Shown here: positions 7,510-16,614 of the stretch, one piece after another
Layout: every line of letters starts with the position of its first letter
How positions within the stretch are numbered: position 1 is the stretch's first letter
Origin: Actinomycetota bacterium
GTDB taxonomy: Bacteria; Actinomycetota; Humimicrobiia; Humimicrobiales; Humimicrobiaceae
Direction: 5' to 3'
NCBI GenBank assembly: GCA_028717265.1
Contig: JAQUOE010000013.1
Coordinates: forward strand, 1-38,320
Length of the DNA: 38,320 bases
Notes under the pieces: generated by a model
Told to the model about the DNA's origin: nothing
Seen by the model: the letters and a program-made list of their open reading frames with translations, nothing else
The model's database searches: none
Made by a program: the position numbers and the translations under genes

Positions 7510-8385
7510 ATGGAAAGCAACACTGATTCTTTACAAACCGCTACAGTTAATATTTTTAAAAATGTCATGGATAACTGGCTCAATATAATAATAATTGTTG
7601 CCGCTATGCTGGTAGTAATATTTATAGTTAAAATTATTACCAGTCGAATGAAAAGATTGGTTGAAAGAAAAATCAGTGATGATAAAATCCTGATAAAAAA
7701 ACGTACTTTTACTCTTACCAGTGTCATATCTAATTTAATAATAATAATCTCAACGGTAGTCGGATTATTGATAATTGCTGATCAGATTGGGATACCTGTC
7801 ACTCCCTTACTTGCCGGTGCCGGAGTTATCGGTGTCATAATCGGTTTAGGCGCTCAGAGTCTAATAAAAGACTTAATAAATGGAATATTCATTCTGCTGG
7901 AGCAATGGTATCAGCTGGATGATGTTATAACGGTAGGAGATACGACAGGAGTGGTTGAGAGGTTTAGCTTAAAGACTACGGTGATAAGGGATCTGGAGGG
8001 AACGCTGCACTTCATTCCTAATGGTGAAATTAAAAAATTGGGTAACCGGACACATACATGGTCAAAGGCTCTGATAAATGTCAGTGTCCATTATAATGAA
8101 AATACGGATAGAGTAGTGGAAGTTCTGGAAGAAATATTCGATGAGTTGATGGAAGATAAAAAGTATAAAGATTCTATATTGGAGAGGCCAATTATTCTGG
8201 GTGATGGCGGTGTGAGTGAACTTGGGGACTCAGCGGTTATATTTACCGTTACCTGCAAGGTCAAACCCGCCGAACAGTGGATTATTGGAAAACAACTGAA
8301 AAAGAGAATAAAAGATAAATTTGACATGCTGGGAATTGAGATTCCTTATCCATGTACGAATATATATCTGAGAAACAAGGATTGA
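7510..8385 (+). CDS. small-conductance mechanosensitive channel, MscS family
   Basis: A 291-residue MscS-type channel with three membrane helices: about residues 17-40, about 70-95, and the pore helix TM3. TM3 has the Gly/Ala packing pattern LAGAGVIGVIIGLGAQSLIKD, followed by LINGIFILLEQWYQLDD, the start of the beta domain. The rest is the soluble cytoplasmic vestibule (TTGVVERFSLKTTVIRDLEG, HFIPNGEI). This matches the short YkuT/MscS architecture rather than the large MscK type. It opens under membrane tension during hypo-osmotic shock. It sits alone between the phosphatase and the ribosomal operon, with AAAGAGGTG as its ribosome site. Confidence 0.9.
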   Translation: MESNTDSLQTATVNIFKNVMDNWLNIIIIVAAMLVVIFIVKIITSRMKRLVERKISDDKILIKKRTFTLTSVISNLIIIISTVVGLLIIADQIGIPVTPLLAGAGVIGVIIGLGAQSLIKDLINGIFILLEQWYQLDDVITVGDTTGVVERFSLKTTVIRDLEGTLHFIPNGEIKKLGNRTHTWSKALINVSVHYNENTDRVVEVLEEIFDELMEDKKYKDSILERPIILGDGGVSELGDSAVIFTVTCKVKPAEQWIIGKQLKKRIKDKFDMLGIEIPYPCTNIYLRNKD

Positions 8386-8446
8386 GGCAAATTCGTATTT
8401 ATTAAAAATTTTAACTGGAACAGCGAGATTTCGTTATAATTAATTA

Positions 8447-8473
8447 TTGATTATTGGTTTCAAATGTTATAAT
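8447..8473 (+). promoter_or_regulatory. rpsF: candidate promoter of the rpsF operon
   Basis: TTGATT (8447-8452) and TATAAT (8468-8473) are separated by 15 bases. A second TATAAT lies at 8435-8440 with TTAACT 18 bases upstream. Either would give a leader of roughly 110-150 bases before rpsF that contains the hairpin at 8535-8554. The exact start site cannot be chosen. Confidence 0.4.
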
Positions 8474-8534
8474 ATGCCTAGTGGTAATAAGGGTGAAAAA
8501 TTAAAAAATATCTTTTTTATCTTATTATCTTTCT

Positions 8535-8554
8535 GTTCTGCTTACCGGCAGAAC
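8535..8554 (+). ncRNA. candidate S6:S18 ribosomal leader hairpin
   Basis: A 7-bp stem, GTTCTGC (8535-8541) with GCAGAAC (8548-8554), closes a loop ending in CCG. It lies 37 bases before the rpsF start. Bacterial rpsF leaders bind the S6:S18 pair through a hairpin with a conserved CCG, which represses the operon. Position, stem and CCG agree with that motif. An AT palindrome (8556-8570) follows. The assignment is from memory of the motif, not a covariance search. Confidence 0.45.
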
Positions 8555-8590
8555 CTAATTTTTAAAATTAGTCCATAGGAGGATCAAAGA

Positions 8591-8881
8591 TTGAGAAATT
8601 ATGAGTTAGTGGTCATATTCGACCCATCACTTGAAGAAGAAGCTGTTGATACAGAATTATCTAAAATAACCTCAATAATCGAAAAAGAAAAAGGTAAGAT
8701 TTCCGATATTGATAAATGGGGAATCCGTAAGCTTGCATATCCTATTAAAAAACAGGAGAGCGGTTACTATATCATAATCTATTTTAGCGGTAAAAATGCT
8801 GCTATTTCCGAACTGGATAGAGTAAATAAAATCAATGATAAGATACTGCGTCATCTGATTGTAAAAAACGAGCAATCTTAA
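8591..8881 (+). CDS. rpsF: 30S ribosomal protein bS6
   Basis: 96 residues, normal length for bS6. The protein reads MRNYELVVIFDPSLEEE and contains DKWGIRKLAYPIKKQESGYY, the conserved S6 core. It binds 16S rRNA together with bS18 on the small-subunit platform. The start is TTG at 8591, with AGGAGG eight bases upstream. It is the first gene of the usual rpsF-ssb-rpsR cluster and is probably autoregulated through the leader hairpin upstream. Confidence 0.96.
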   Translation: MRNYELVVIFDPSLEEEAVDTELSKITSIIEKEKGKISDIDKWGIRKLAYPIKKQESGYYIIIYFSGKNAAISELDRVNKINDKILRHLIVKNEQS

Positions 8882-8916
8882 ATGATTATAAATCAATCAA
8901 AAGAAGGTGAATTATC

Positions 8917-9399
8917 ATGGCTTTTGGTGTCAATAACACAACTATTCTTGGAAATTTAACGAGGGACCCCGAGCTTAGATTCACTCCGAATGGCACTGCG
9001 GTGGTAAGCTTCGGGCTGGCTGTTAACAGGAATATTCAGAACAAGACTTCCGGTGAGTGGGAAACACAGGTTGACTTCTTTAACGTTACTGCCTGGTATA
9101 AACTGGCTGAGAACTGTGCCGAAAGCTTAAGCAAAGGGGACAGGGTACTGGTTTCGGGCAGGCTTGCACAGGATAGCTGGGAAAGCAAAGAGGGTCAGAA
9201 AAGATCTACGGTGAGAATAGTCGCGAATGTTGTGGCACCCAGCCTGGAATTTGCTTCCTGTAAGGTTGAGAAGAATCCAAAGGCTGAAGAGGGAATATCA
9301 GGCGGGAAAGTATCCGGTGAAGACGTATCCGGTAAAGGTGTATCCGGCGGAGGCAGTATAGAAGAAGCTGACTTCAGTGATGAAGATATACCATTTTAA
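8917..9399 (+). CDS. ssb: single-stranded DNA-binding protein
   Basis: A 160-residue SSB. The N-terminal OB fold (about residues 1-108) has the family strands: NNTTILGNLTRDPELRFT, VVSFGLAVNR, TQVDFFNVTAWYKLAE and SKGDRVLVSGRLAQDSW. The protein ends in the acidic tip DFSDEDIPF, which recruits repair and replication partners. The flexible linker includes a three-unit VSGxx tandem repeat encoded by 15-bp DNA repeats. AAGGTGA precedes the ATG. Lying between rpsF and rpsR identifies it as the main replicative SSB. Confidence 0.96.
   Translation: MAFGVNNTTILGNLTRDPELRFTPNGTAVVSFGLAVNRNIQNKTSGEWETQVDFFNVTAWYKLAENCAESLSKGDRVLVSGRLAQDSWESKEGQKRSTVRIVANVVAPSLEFASCKVEKNPKAEEGISGGKVSGEDVSGKGVSGGGSIEEADFSDEDIPF
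9310..9354 (+). repeat. three 15-bp tandem repeats in the ssb linker
   Basis: Three in-frame units begin with GTATCCGG at 9310, 9325 and 9340 and encode VSGED, VSGKG and VSGGG. The units differ by a few substitutions. They lie in the disordered linker, so changes in copy number would alter linker length without breaking the frame. Confidence 0.8.
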
Positions 9400-9434
9400 A
9401 TATGTTTCAATTTAAATAAAAGGAGAGACTTTAA

Positions 9435-9716
9435 TTGGCTAGAAAAAATAAAAATGACAGGAATGAAAAGAATCTCAGAAGTGCGAACGGTTCCATGCTG
9501 AATTTAAGGCAGAGAAAGAGATTCTGTTATTTCTGCAAGGAAAATATTGCAAATATCGATTATAAGAATATAAGCTTGCTTGAAAAATTTATTTCGGATA
9601 AGGGTAAGATAAGGCCAAAAAGATCTACCGGAAATTGCGTACAGCACCAGAGGAAAATAGCCATGGCTATTAAAAGAGCAAGGGTTATCGCTCTTATGCC
9701 TTATTTTAAAAGATGA
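9435..9716 (+). CDS. rpsR: 30S ribosomal protein bS18
   Basis: 93 residues. The core [39 protein letters not shown] is split by no gaps relative to other S18 proteins. C31, C34, C68 and H71 form a zinc-binding set, so this is a zinc-containing (C+) form. The basic N-terminal extension is a little longer than average. TTG at 9435 follows AGGAGAG by eight bases. It pairs with bS6 on 16S rRNA. The 169 bases after it hold no gene; Bacillota often have a membrane protein and gdpP here, and neither is present. Confidence 0.95.
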   Translation: MARKNKNDRNEKNLRSANGSMLNLRQRKRFCYFCKENIANIDYKNISLLEKFISDKGKIRPKRSTGNCVQHQRKIAMAIKRARVIALMPYFKR

Positions 9717-9885
9717 TCCGGTCTTCCGGTATGATTTGTCCGTATAGTTATTTTTATCATTCTTTTCAGGGAGATCAAATCTGGCTTTATTAATCCTGAA
9801 TTATCGGGGCCGGTTGATTTTGTAGAGCAAATTTATTGAAGATAAAAAGAGTTAGCAGTTTTAAGGTAGGAGATAGGAGGAGAAT

Positions 9886-10566
9886 TTGAAAGTCATACTT
9901 GCTAAATATTATGAAAAATTGGGAGAAGTAGGAGATATAGTAGAAGTAAAATCAGGCTATGCAAATAATTATTTAATACCCAATGGTATAGCATTGCCTG
10001 CGACCAGAGGGAATATAAACCAAATGGAACTGGTAAAGAAAGCCGCGATAAAAGTCGAAGCCAGAAATATAAAAGAAGCGGAAGAGCTTGCCGCTAAGCT
10101 GGGGGAACTCGAGATAACTTTTATTGTAAAGACCGGCGAAGAGGGCAAACTTTATGGATCCATAACGAATAAAGATATTGCCGAAAAGATCCTGGAAGAT
10201 AGAAAGATCGAAATAGACAGGAAAAAAGTAGATATGCAGGAGCATATAAAAGAATTGGGAGAATATGATATAGAGTTAAAGTTATATAAAGAAGTAAAAA
10301 GTTATGTAAAAGTAAAAGTGGAACCGGATGAAGAATCAAAAGAATTGATAGAGGCACATAAGGCGGAAAAAGAGAAGTCCGAAGGTCCGGCAGAAGAAGA
10401 AAAACAGGTGATAGAAGAAGGAAAAGAAAAAGAGAAAGTCAAAGATAAAGATAGAAGCAAAGAAGACAGACAGAATGCCGGAGGCAAAGAAAGTCCGGAT
10501 AAAACAGAGGCAGAGGAAGAAGAAAAGGCAAAGGCTGAATCCAAATCAAAAGATAAAAAAAAGTAA
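9886..10566 (+). CDS. rplI: 50S ribosomal protein bL9 with a long charged C-terminal tail
   Basis: 226 residues against about 150 for typical bL9. Residues 1-50 form the rRNA-binding N-domain (VILAKYYEKLGEVGDIVEVK, GYANNYLIPNGIA), followed by the connecting helix and a C-domain with KTGEEGKLYGSITNKDIA. From about residue 149 there is a Lys/Glu-rich, low-complexity tail of some 78 residues with no hydrophobic core, probably disordered. TTG is the start, behind AGGAGG. dnaB follows directly. The tail is real coding sequence in frame, not a fusion to a recognisable domain. Confidence 0.93.
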   Translation: MKVILAKYYEKLGEVGDIVEVKSGYANNYLIPNGIALPATRGNINQMELVKKAAIKVEARNIKEAEELAAKLGELEITFIVKTGEEGKLYGSITNKDIAEKILEDRKIEIDRKKVDMQEHIKELGEYDIELKLYKEVKSYVKVKVEPDEESKELIEAHKAEKEKSEGPAEEEKQVIEEGKEKEKVKDKDRSKEDRQNAGGKESPDKTEAEEEEKAKAESKSKDKKK

Positions 10567-10569
10567 TTT

Positions 10570-11979
10570 ATGCAAGAGCAAATGAAAAAAGAAGGAAAGC
10601 TTTATCCTCTTGATACCAGTAAACTGGAGAGAATACCTCCTTATAATATTGAAGCCGAAGAATCCCTTCTTGGTTCTATGTTGATTTCAAGAGATGCCAT
10701 AGTATCTGTAATAGAAATCGTAGCTTCAGAAGATTTTTATAGAAAATCCAACCAGGAAGTCTTTAATACAATAATAGAGTTGTATATAAAAGGAGAACCT
10801 GCCGATCCTATAACAGTAGCAGATCAATTAAATAAAAAAGGCCTGCTTGATGAGGTGGGAGGTAAAACTTTTATCCACTCTCTTATAAGCAATATCCCTC
10901 TGGCGGCCAATGCTCAGTATTATGCCCGGATTGTAAGAAATCATTCTATCTTAAGAAAATTGATTTATGCTGCTACCGAAATAGCGACAATGGGTTATGA
11001 AATTCCGGAAGATCTGTATTCAACCGTAGACAGGTCGCAGCAGCTTATATTTTCAATATATCAGGACCTTAACAGGACGGGTACCAGAGATAAGATTTCA
11101 ACAATGAAGGATATTGTTTCGGAAGTCTATGAACAGGTAGAAATTTTACATGAAGCCAGTTCAAGCATATCTGGCATACCTTCAGGGTATATAGATTTTG
11201 ACCGGCTGACCTCTGGTTTCCAGAATTCTGATCTAATCGTCGTAGCATCAAGACCCGGAATGGGCAAGACCTCTTTCGTGCTGGGTGTAGCCAGGCACAT
11301 AGCAATGAGAGAGAAACTTCCCATAGCCATTTTTTCACTGGAAATGTCAAAACAGCAGCTGGCATTAAGATTGATGAGTGCCGAATCAAAGATAGACCTG
11401 CAGAGAGTAAGGGATGGAAAAATAAAAGATGAAGAATGGACCCAGCTCGCGAGAGCTGTCGAGAAACTGGCAGATTGTAAAATATTTATTGACGACACTG
11501 CATTTTTAACTGTGATGGATCTAAGGTCCAGGGCCCGCATGATGGTAAGCACCAATAATGTAAAATTAATAATCGTCGATTATCTGCAGCTTATGCAGTC
11601 AACCACGAATTACAGGGGAAATAAAGTGCTTGAGATAACCGAGATATCGCAGAACCTCAAAGGTATTGCCAAAGAGTTGAATATTCCGGTATTATCGGTA
11701 TCACAGCTTTCAAGAGAAGTAGAAAAGAGGGAAAATAAAAGGCCAATACTGGCTGACCTGAGAGAATCGGGTTCTATCGAACAGGATGCGGATGTGGTCG
11801 CATTTATATATAGAGACGAATATTATGAGAAAGAAGAAGGAAATATAGGAAAAGCTGAGATCATGATCGCCAAGCACAGAAATGGTCCCACAGGTAAATT
11901 GAATCTGCAATTCAATAAGAGATTTGCGCTATTTTCAAATTTAAGCGAGTCTTATCAAACCGAAGACAGGAGTGAGTGA
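10570..11979 (+). CDS. dnaB: replicative DNA helicase DnaB
   Basis: 469 residues. The N-terminal domain (PPYNIEAEESLLGSML) is followed by a linker and the RecA-like motor with Walker A SRPGMGKTSF (about 228-236), Walker B VKLIIVDYLQLM and the arginine-finger region DLRESGSIEQDADVV. It unwinds DNA at the replication fork as a hexamer. There is no intein. It starts 4 bases after rplI without an obvious Shine-Dalgarno site, so coupling to rplI translation is likely. A second in-frame ATG lies at 10582. It ends just before purA. Confidence 0.96.
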   Translation: MQEQMKKEGKLYPLDTSKLERIPPYNIEAEESLLGSMLISRDAIVSVIEIVASEDFYRKSNQEVFNTIIELYIKGEPADPITVADQLNKKGLLDEVGGKTFIHSLISNIPLAANAQYYARIVRNHSILRKLIYAATEIATMGYEIPEDLYSTVDRSQQLIFSIYQDLNRTGTRDKISTMKDIVSEVYEQVEILHEASSSISGIPSGYIDFDRLTSGFQNSDLIVVASRPGMGKTSFVLGVARHIAMREKLPIAIFSLEMSKQQLALRLMSAESKIDLQRVRDGKIKDEEWTQLARAVEKLADCKIFIDDTAFLTVMDLRSRARMMVSTNNVKLIIVDYLQLMQSTTNYRGNKVLEITEISQNLKGIAKELNIPVLSVSQLSREVEKRENKRPILADLRESGSIEQDADVVAFIYRDEYYEKEEGNIGKAEIMIAKHRNGPTGKLNLQFNKRFALFSNLSESYQTEDRSE

Positions 11980-11980
11980 A

Positions 11981-13309
11981 ATGCCCGGCATAGCTATTAT
12001 TAGTTCCCAATGGGGCGATGAAGGAAAAGGAAGAATTGTCGATATGCTTTCAAGCAGTGTGGATATGGTAGTAAGGTTTCAGGGTGGAAACAATGCCGGT
12101 CATACTGTAGTCAAAGGGAACGAGCAGTATAAATTTCACCAGGTTCCGTCAGGAATATTATACCCGGATGTCACCTGCGTTATAGGGAGCGGGGTGGTAT
12201 TAAATCCCGAAGTGCTGATTGAAGAGCTGGATAATCTGGAAAGCAGGGGAATAAGTACCGATAATCTGAGAATAAGCTGCAATGCACATTTGATTATGCC
12301 CTATCATATAATTCGGGATAAAGCTGCCGAACACCGACTGGGCAAATCCAAAATCGGTACGACACATAAAGGTATAGGACCGGCATATGCTGATAAAGCA
12401 TTAAGATCGGGTATCAGGACACAGGATCTTCAGGATTTGAAAATTTTTAAAACCAAACTTGAAGAATCCCTGAAATTGAATAATTCGATAATAGAAAAAA
12501 TCTATGGACTGGATCCTCTCGATCCGGATGAGATTTTTGCCGAATACGTCAAGTATGGGAAACGAATCGGAAAATATATCGTCGATACCACATTTCTTAT
12601 AAACGAGGCCCTGGACAGGAATAAAAGAGTATTATTCGAAGGTGCGCAGGGCACCATGCTGGATATCGATCATGGAACCTATCCATACGTAACATCTTCT
12701 TCCACAGTTGCCGGCGGTATCTGTACCGGAGCCGGAATCGGACCTGGCAGGTTAGACGAAATAATAGGTGTTATAAAAGCTTATACTACGAGAGTTGGCT
12801 CGGGTCCTTTTCCTACCGAAGAAAATGGTAAGATCGGAGATTATATGCGGGAGAAGGGTCATGAGTATGGGACGACCACAGGAAGGCCAAGGAGATGCGG
12901 ATGGCTGGATACGGTCATATTGAAATATTCGGTTATGATAAACACAATAGACAGTGTTACGCTTACCAAACTTGATGTGCTTACGGGCCTTGAAAAAATA
13001 AAGGTTTGTACCGGTTATAAATATGAAGGAAAGATTTATAATGATATGCCCGGACATCAGACGATTATGCACAAATGCCAGCCAATATACGAAGAATTCG
13101 AATGCTGGGACGAGGATATAAGCAGGGTTAAAAATTTTGAGGATCTGCCCGGACCTGCCCGGGAGTATATAAAGAATATCGAAAGAATTATAAAGGTCCC
13201 GATATCTATGATAAGCGTGGGTGCTGAAAGAAGCAAGATCATCATGAGAGACGATAACCTTAAAGGCAGATTATTCGACCAGACCGGAAGGTCGACTCTT
13301 ATAATTTAA
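11981..13309 (+). CDS. purA: adenylosuccinate synthetase
   Basis: 442 residues; GTP-dependent conversion of IMP plus aspartate to adenylosuccinate. Visible are the P-loop SQWGDEGKGRIVD, the catalytic-histidine motif NNAGHTVV, IGTTHKGIGPAYADKA, the substrate loop RVGSGPFPTE, and GRPRRCGWLD. I chose ATG at 11981 because AGGAG lies eight bases upstream and the protein then begins at the normal first strand. GTG at 11972 is in frame but overlaps the Shine-Dalgarno site and dnaB. It is the first of three purine genes here. Confidence 0.96.
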   Translation: MPGIAIISSQWGDEGKGRIVDMLSSSVDMVVRFQGGNNAGHTVVKGNEQYKFHQVPSGILYPDVTCVIGSGVVLNPEVLIEELDNLESRGISTDNLRISCNAHLIMPYHIIRDKAAEHRLGKSKIGTTHKGIGPAYADKALRSGIRTQDLQDLKIFKTKLEESLKLNNSIIEKIYGLDPLDPDEIFAEYVKYGKRIGKYIVDTTFLINEALDRNKRVLFEGAQGTMLDIDHGTYPYVTSSSTVAGGICTGAGIGPGRLDEIIGVIKAYTTRVGSGPFPTEENGKIGDYMREKGHEYGTTTGRPRRCGWLDTVILKYSVMINTIDSVTLTKLDVLTGLEKIKVCTGYKYEGKIYNDMPGHQTIMHKCQPIYEEFECWDEDISRVKNFEDLPGPAREYIKNIERIIKVPISMISVGAERSKIIMRDDNLKGRLFDQTGRSTLII

Positions 13310-13331
13310 TAAATAGGGCAAAAGGAACACA

Positions 13332-14624
13332 TTGAAAGTACTTGTCATAGGCAGTGGGGGCCGGGAGCATTGTCTGGTCTGGAAGATATCAAAAAGTCCT
13401 CTGGCAGAAAAAATATATGCAGTTCCGGGAAACGGCGGTATTAGTGAGATTGCTGAGTGTATCGATATAAAGACGACCAAAAATGATTTTAATGAACTTC
13501 TGAAGTTTGCAGAAGATAAGAAAATAGATTTAACAGTAGTCGGGCCGGAAGGACCGCTTGTTGACGGAATAGCAGATTGCTTTCAAAAAAAGAATTTGAG
13601 AGTATTCGGTCCTGTCAGACATGCTGCTGCAATAGAAGGCAGCAAGGTATTTGCCAGAGAATTGCTTGACAAGTACGGTATTCCTATTCCGGAAGGAGTC
13701 GTTTTTACGAGGGAAAATTACGGTGAAGCAATCGATTATATCGGAAGAAGAAAAAAATTCCCTGTTGTCATAAAAGCAGACGGTCTTGCGGCAGGAAAAG
13801 GTGTGACCATAGCAATCGATAAGGGCCAGGCAACAGAAGCAATAAAAGAATGTTTCGTGTCGAATAAGTTCGGGAACTCGGGAGATCGGATAATAATTGA
13901 AGAATATTTAACCGGTTACGAAGTTTCCATATTAAGTTTTTGCGATGGGAAAAAAATCATTCCCATGGATCCGGCACAGGACTATAAAAGAATATTCGAT
14001 AATGATGAAGGGAAAAATACCGGCGGCATGGGCAGCTACAGCCCGGTACCAGTATTAAAAGAAGAAGTATATAAGAGGATATTAAATGAGATCATTTTTC
14101 CTACCGGTACCGCTCTGGCAAACGAAAATATCACATACAGGGGAATCCTTTATGCAGGGGTGTTGATCTGTAATGATAAACCTTATCTTCTTGAATACAA
14201 CTGCAGGTTCGGTGACCCTGAAACCCAGGTCATACTGCCAAGACTGGCGGAGGACCTGTTACCGATTCTAATGGAATGTGCGGACGGGAATTTGAGCAGG
14301 GAGAAACTTGATTGGGATAAAAATAGATGCGTGTGTGTCGTTGCGGCATCAGAAGGATATCCCGAAAGTTCTTCAAGCGGCGATATAATCACAGGACTGG
14401 ATAATTTTACAGGCAGTGACGATGTAATTGTTTTCCATGCAGGCACTAAAATGCGGAATGGAAATATAGTAACGAATGGAGGGAGAGTTCTGGGAGTTGT
14501 TTCCAGAGCCGGCACTTTTAAAGAAGTAAGGGAAAAGATATATTCGGCAATGAGCAGAATAAAGTTCAGAGGAATGCAATACAGAAAAGATATTGCTTTA
14601 AAAGCTGAGAGGAGTGAGCAATGA
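13332..14624 (+). CDS. purD: phosphoribosylamine-glycine ligase (GAR synthetase)
   Basis: 430 residues, normal for PurD. The ATP-grasp enzyme joins glycine to phosphoribosylamine in purine synthesis. Motifs seen: [11 protein letters not shown] at the N-terminus, [27 protein letters not shown] (ATP-grasp), and [13 protein letters not shown] (metal and ATP site). The start is TTG at 13332 with AAAGGA five bases upstream. Its stop overlaps the purE start by four bases, so the two are translationally coupled. Confidence 0.96.
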   Translation: MKVLVIGSGGREHCLVWKISKSPLAEKIYAVPGNGGISEIAECIDIKTTKNDFNELLKFAEDKKIDLTVVGPEGPLVDGIADCFQKKNLRVFGPVRHAAAIEGSKVFARELLDKYGIPIPEGVVFTRENYGEAIDYIGRRKKFPVVIKADGLAAGKGVTIAIDKGQATEAIKECFVSNKFGNSGDRIIIEEYLTGYEVSILSFCDGKKIIPMDPAQDYKRIFDNDEGKNTGGMGSYSPVPVLKEEVYKRILNEIIFPTGTALANENITYRGILYAGVLICNDKPYLLEYNCRFGDPETQVILPRLAEDLLPILMECADGNLSREKLDWDKNRCVCVVAASEGYPESSSSGDIITGLDNFTGSDDVIVFHAGTKMRNGNIVTNGGRVLGVVSRAGTFKEVREKIYSAMSRIKFRGMQYRKDIALKAERSEQ

Positions 14625-15082
14625 CAGTAGGCGGTAAAAAAGTTGCAATTGTGATGGGAAGTGTTTCTGATGAGGTCGTAATGAAAAAGGCTTCCGATGT
14701 TTTAAAAGAATTCGGTGTGGAATATGAAATAGATGTACTTTCGGCGCACAGGATGCCAAACAAAACCAGAGAATTCGCTAAAAGCGTAGATGATAAAGGC
14801 ATAGAAGTAATAATTGCGGGGGCGGGGAAGGCCGCACATCTCCCGGGTGTAATTGCTTCATATACTACTGTCCCAGTAATAGGTGTACCGATAAAAACAT
14901 CTGAGCTGGGCGGAATGGATTCTCTGCTCTCTATAGTGCAGATGCCATCGGGAGTTCCTGTTGCCTGCGTATCCATAGATGGCGCAAAAAATGCGGCGTA
15001 TCTCGCTATTCAGATACTTGCACTGAAGCATGATGACCTGGCATCAAAACTTAAGAAACATAAAATCAAGATGGAACGCTGA
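14621..15082 (+). CDS. purE: N5-carboxyaminoimidazole ribonucleotide mutase
   Basis: 153 residues; PurE carboxy-AIR mutase. [25 protein letters not shown] and [14 protein letters not shown] correspond to the GSxSD, SAHRTP and AGAGGAAHLPG motifs. The Thr-to-Met and Gly-to-Lys changes are minor variants. The SAHR form points to class I PurE, which normally needs PurK, and no purK is in the window. GAGGAG lies before the ATG, and a 4-base overlap couples it to purD. No hairpin terminator is visible in the 117 bases that follow, only AT-rich sequence. Confidence 0.93.
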   Translation: MTVGGKKVAIVMGSVSDEVVMKKASDVLKEFGVEYEIDVLSAHRMPNKTREFAKSVDDKGIEVIIAGAGKAAHLPGVIASYTTVPVIGVPIKTSELGGMDSLLSIVQMPSGVPVACVSIDGAKNAAYLAIQILALKHDDLASKLKKHKIKMER

Positions 15083-15199
15083 CCGATAAAAAGCAGTAGT
15101 TGAATTATTAAATTTTTATTAAAGTTTTCCTTTTTTTAGTTATTTTTTTAATATTTTTGTTATTATTCCGCTTGAACCCGATTACAAGATGTTAACTTG

Positions 15200-15982
15200 A
15201 TGAGTGAAGATAAAATAAAAATAAAAGTAAAAGACTATGGGTTTTATTATGGAACCGTAAAAGTGTTGACGGACATAGATATGGATATCCGGGAAAACAC
15301 AATTACAGCTATAATAGGACCATCCGGCTGCGGAAAGTCTACATTCCTGCGGACCTTTAACCGTATGAACGAGCTTCTGTCGAATACCAGAGTAGAAGGT
15401 GAAATAATAATCGATGGTGTTGATATTTATAAAAATAATATCGATGTCGTGGATCTCCGTAAAAGAATCGGTATGGTTTTTCAGAGACCCAATCCTTTCC
15501 CCAAGACTATTTATGAAAATATAATTTACGGTCCCAGATTGCATAAAAAGTATACAAGGAAGGAGCTTGATTCTATTGTGGAAAGTAGTTTGAAGAGATC
15601 GGCTCTCTGGGATGAAGTAAAGCATAAATTGAATACAAACGCTCTGGATCTCTCAGGCGGGCAGCAGCAGAGGCTCTGTATTGCAAGACTGCTTGCGGTG
15701 AATCCCGATATAATACTGATGGACGAACCTGCTTCGGCTCTGGACCCCATTTCAACTCAAAAAATAGAGGATTTAATAGATGAGCTCAAGGAAAAATATA
15801 CGATAATCATAGTGACCCATAATATGCAGCAGGCAGCGAGAGTTTCGCAAAAAGCAGCATTTTTTCTTACTCAGGATATTCGTACTCCGGCTACATTGAT
15901 TGAATATGACGATACGAATAAAATATTTACCAATCCCCGGGATAAAAGGACAGAGGATTATATAACCGGTAGATTCGGGTAA
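15200..15982 (+). CDS. pstB: phosphate ABC transporter ATP-binding protein PstB, solitary
   Basis: 260 residues. Walker [11 protein letters not shown], the PstB-specific FNRMNELLS and [17 protein letters not shown], signature [16 protein letters not shown], and Walker [13 protein letters not shown] are all present. It would power phosphate uptake with PstS, PstC and PstA, but none of these, and no phoU, is next to it. They may lie elsewhere. ATG at 15200 is preferred to the adjoining TTG at 15197; neither has a good ribosome site. It stands alone between the purine genes and the greA promoter. Confidence 0.9.
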   Translation: MSEDKIKIKVKDYGFYYGTVKVLTDIDMDIRENTITAIIGPSGCGKSTFLRTFNRMNELLSNTRVEGEIIIDGVDIYKNNIDVVDLRKRIGMVFQRPNPFPKTIYENIIYGPRLHKKYTRKELDSIVESSLKRSALWDEVKHKLNTNALDLSGGQQQRLCIARLLAVNPDIILMDEPASALDPISTQKIEDLIDELKEKYTIIIVTHNMQQAARVSQKAAFFLTQDIRTPATLIEYDDTNKIFTNPRDKRTEDYITGRFG

Positions 15983-15996
15983 TCAAATATTTGCTT

Positions 15997-16025
15997 TTGA
16001 CATCTCATATATCATACAATATAAT
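15997..16025 (+). promoter_or_regulatory. perfect-consensus sigma-70/sigma-A promoter for greA-lysS
   Basis: TTGACA (15997-16002), exactly 17 bases, then TATAAT (16020-16025). Both hexamers and the spacing match consensus. Transcription would start near 16032, giving an 84-base leader to greA. It should be strong and constitutive. Confidence 0.8.
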
Positions 16026-16115
16026 ACCTCAATTAATAATTACATTATTTTCTATCTCAGTACTTGAAATAAATATTAAGGCATAACGATAAAGTCACCT
16101 AAATTAGGAGAAGAA

Positions 16116-16583
16116 ATGAAAGAATATCACCTCACCAAAGAAGGTTATGAAGAATTTATAAAAGAAAGAGAAGACCTTATAAACAATAAGCGTAAAGAAA
16201 TTGCCGAAAGATTGAAAGATGCAAAAAATTCAGGAGGAGATTTAACCGAAAATTCCGAATATGAGTATGCTAAAACAGAACAGGCTTTTATAGAGGGCCG
16301 AATCGAACAAATAAACGAGATATTAAATAATTATATTATAATTGAGAGGAAAACCGGCAAAGGGCTGGTTGAACTGGGATCGATTGTAATAATAAAAGAT
16401 CTGGACAAGAAAAAAGAAAAAGAGTTTAAAATCGTAAGTTCAATAGAATCCGATCCTGAAAAAAATAAGATTTCGGATGAATCTCCTATGGGAAGGGCGC
16501 TGCTTAACAGAAAAACAGGCGATGAAGTAGTGGTCAAAACTCCTAAAGAAACTAAAAGATTAAAAATAATAAAAATCAAATAA
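16116..16583 (+). CDS. greA: transcription elongation factor GreA
   Basis: 155 residues, usual for GreA. The N-terminal coiled-coil tip includes GGDLTENSEYEYAKTEQAF with the acidic residues that place Mg in the RNA polymerase active site to cleave backtracked RNA. The C-terminal FKBP-like domain contains SPMGRALLNRKTGDEVVV. AGGAG stands at correct distance from the ATG. It is driven by the consensus promoter just upstream and followed by lysS after 31 bases, the common greA-lysS pairing. Confidence 0.96.
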   Translation: MKEYHLTKEGYEEFIKEREDLINNKRKEIAERLKDAKNSGGDLTENSEYEYAKTEQAFIEGRIEQINEILNNYIIIERKTGKGLVELGSIVIIKDLDKKKEKEFKIVSSIESDPEKNKISDESPMGRALLNRKTGDEVVVKTPKETKRLKIIKIK

Positions 16584-16614
16584 AATTAAAAATTGAGTCT
16601 TCTGCTAATAAGTT

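Noticed and set aside
9718-9729. CCGG-TCTT-CCGG hairpin after rpsR as a terminator
   Set aside because: The stem is only 4 bp with no T-run, and rplI is expected to be in the same operon.
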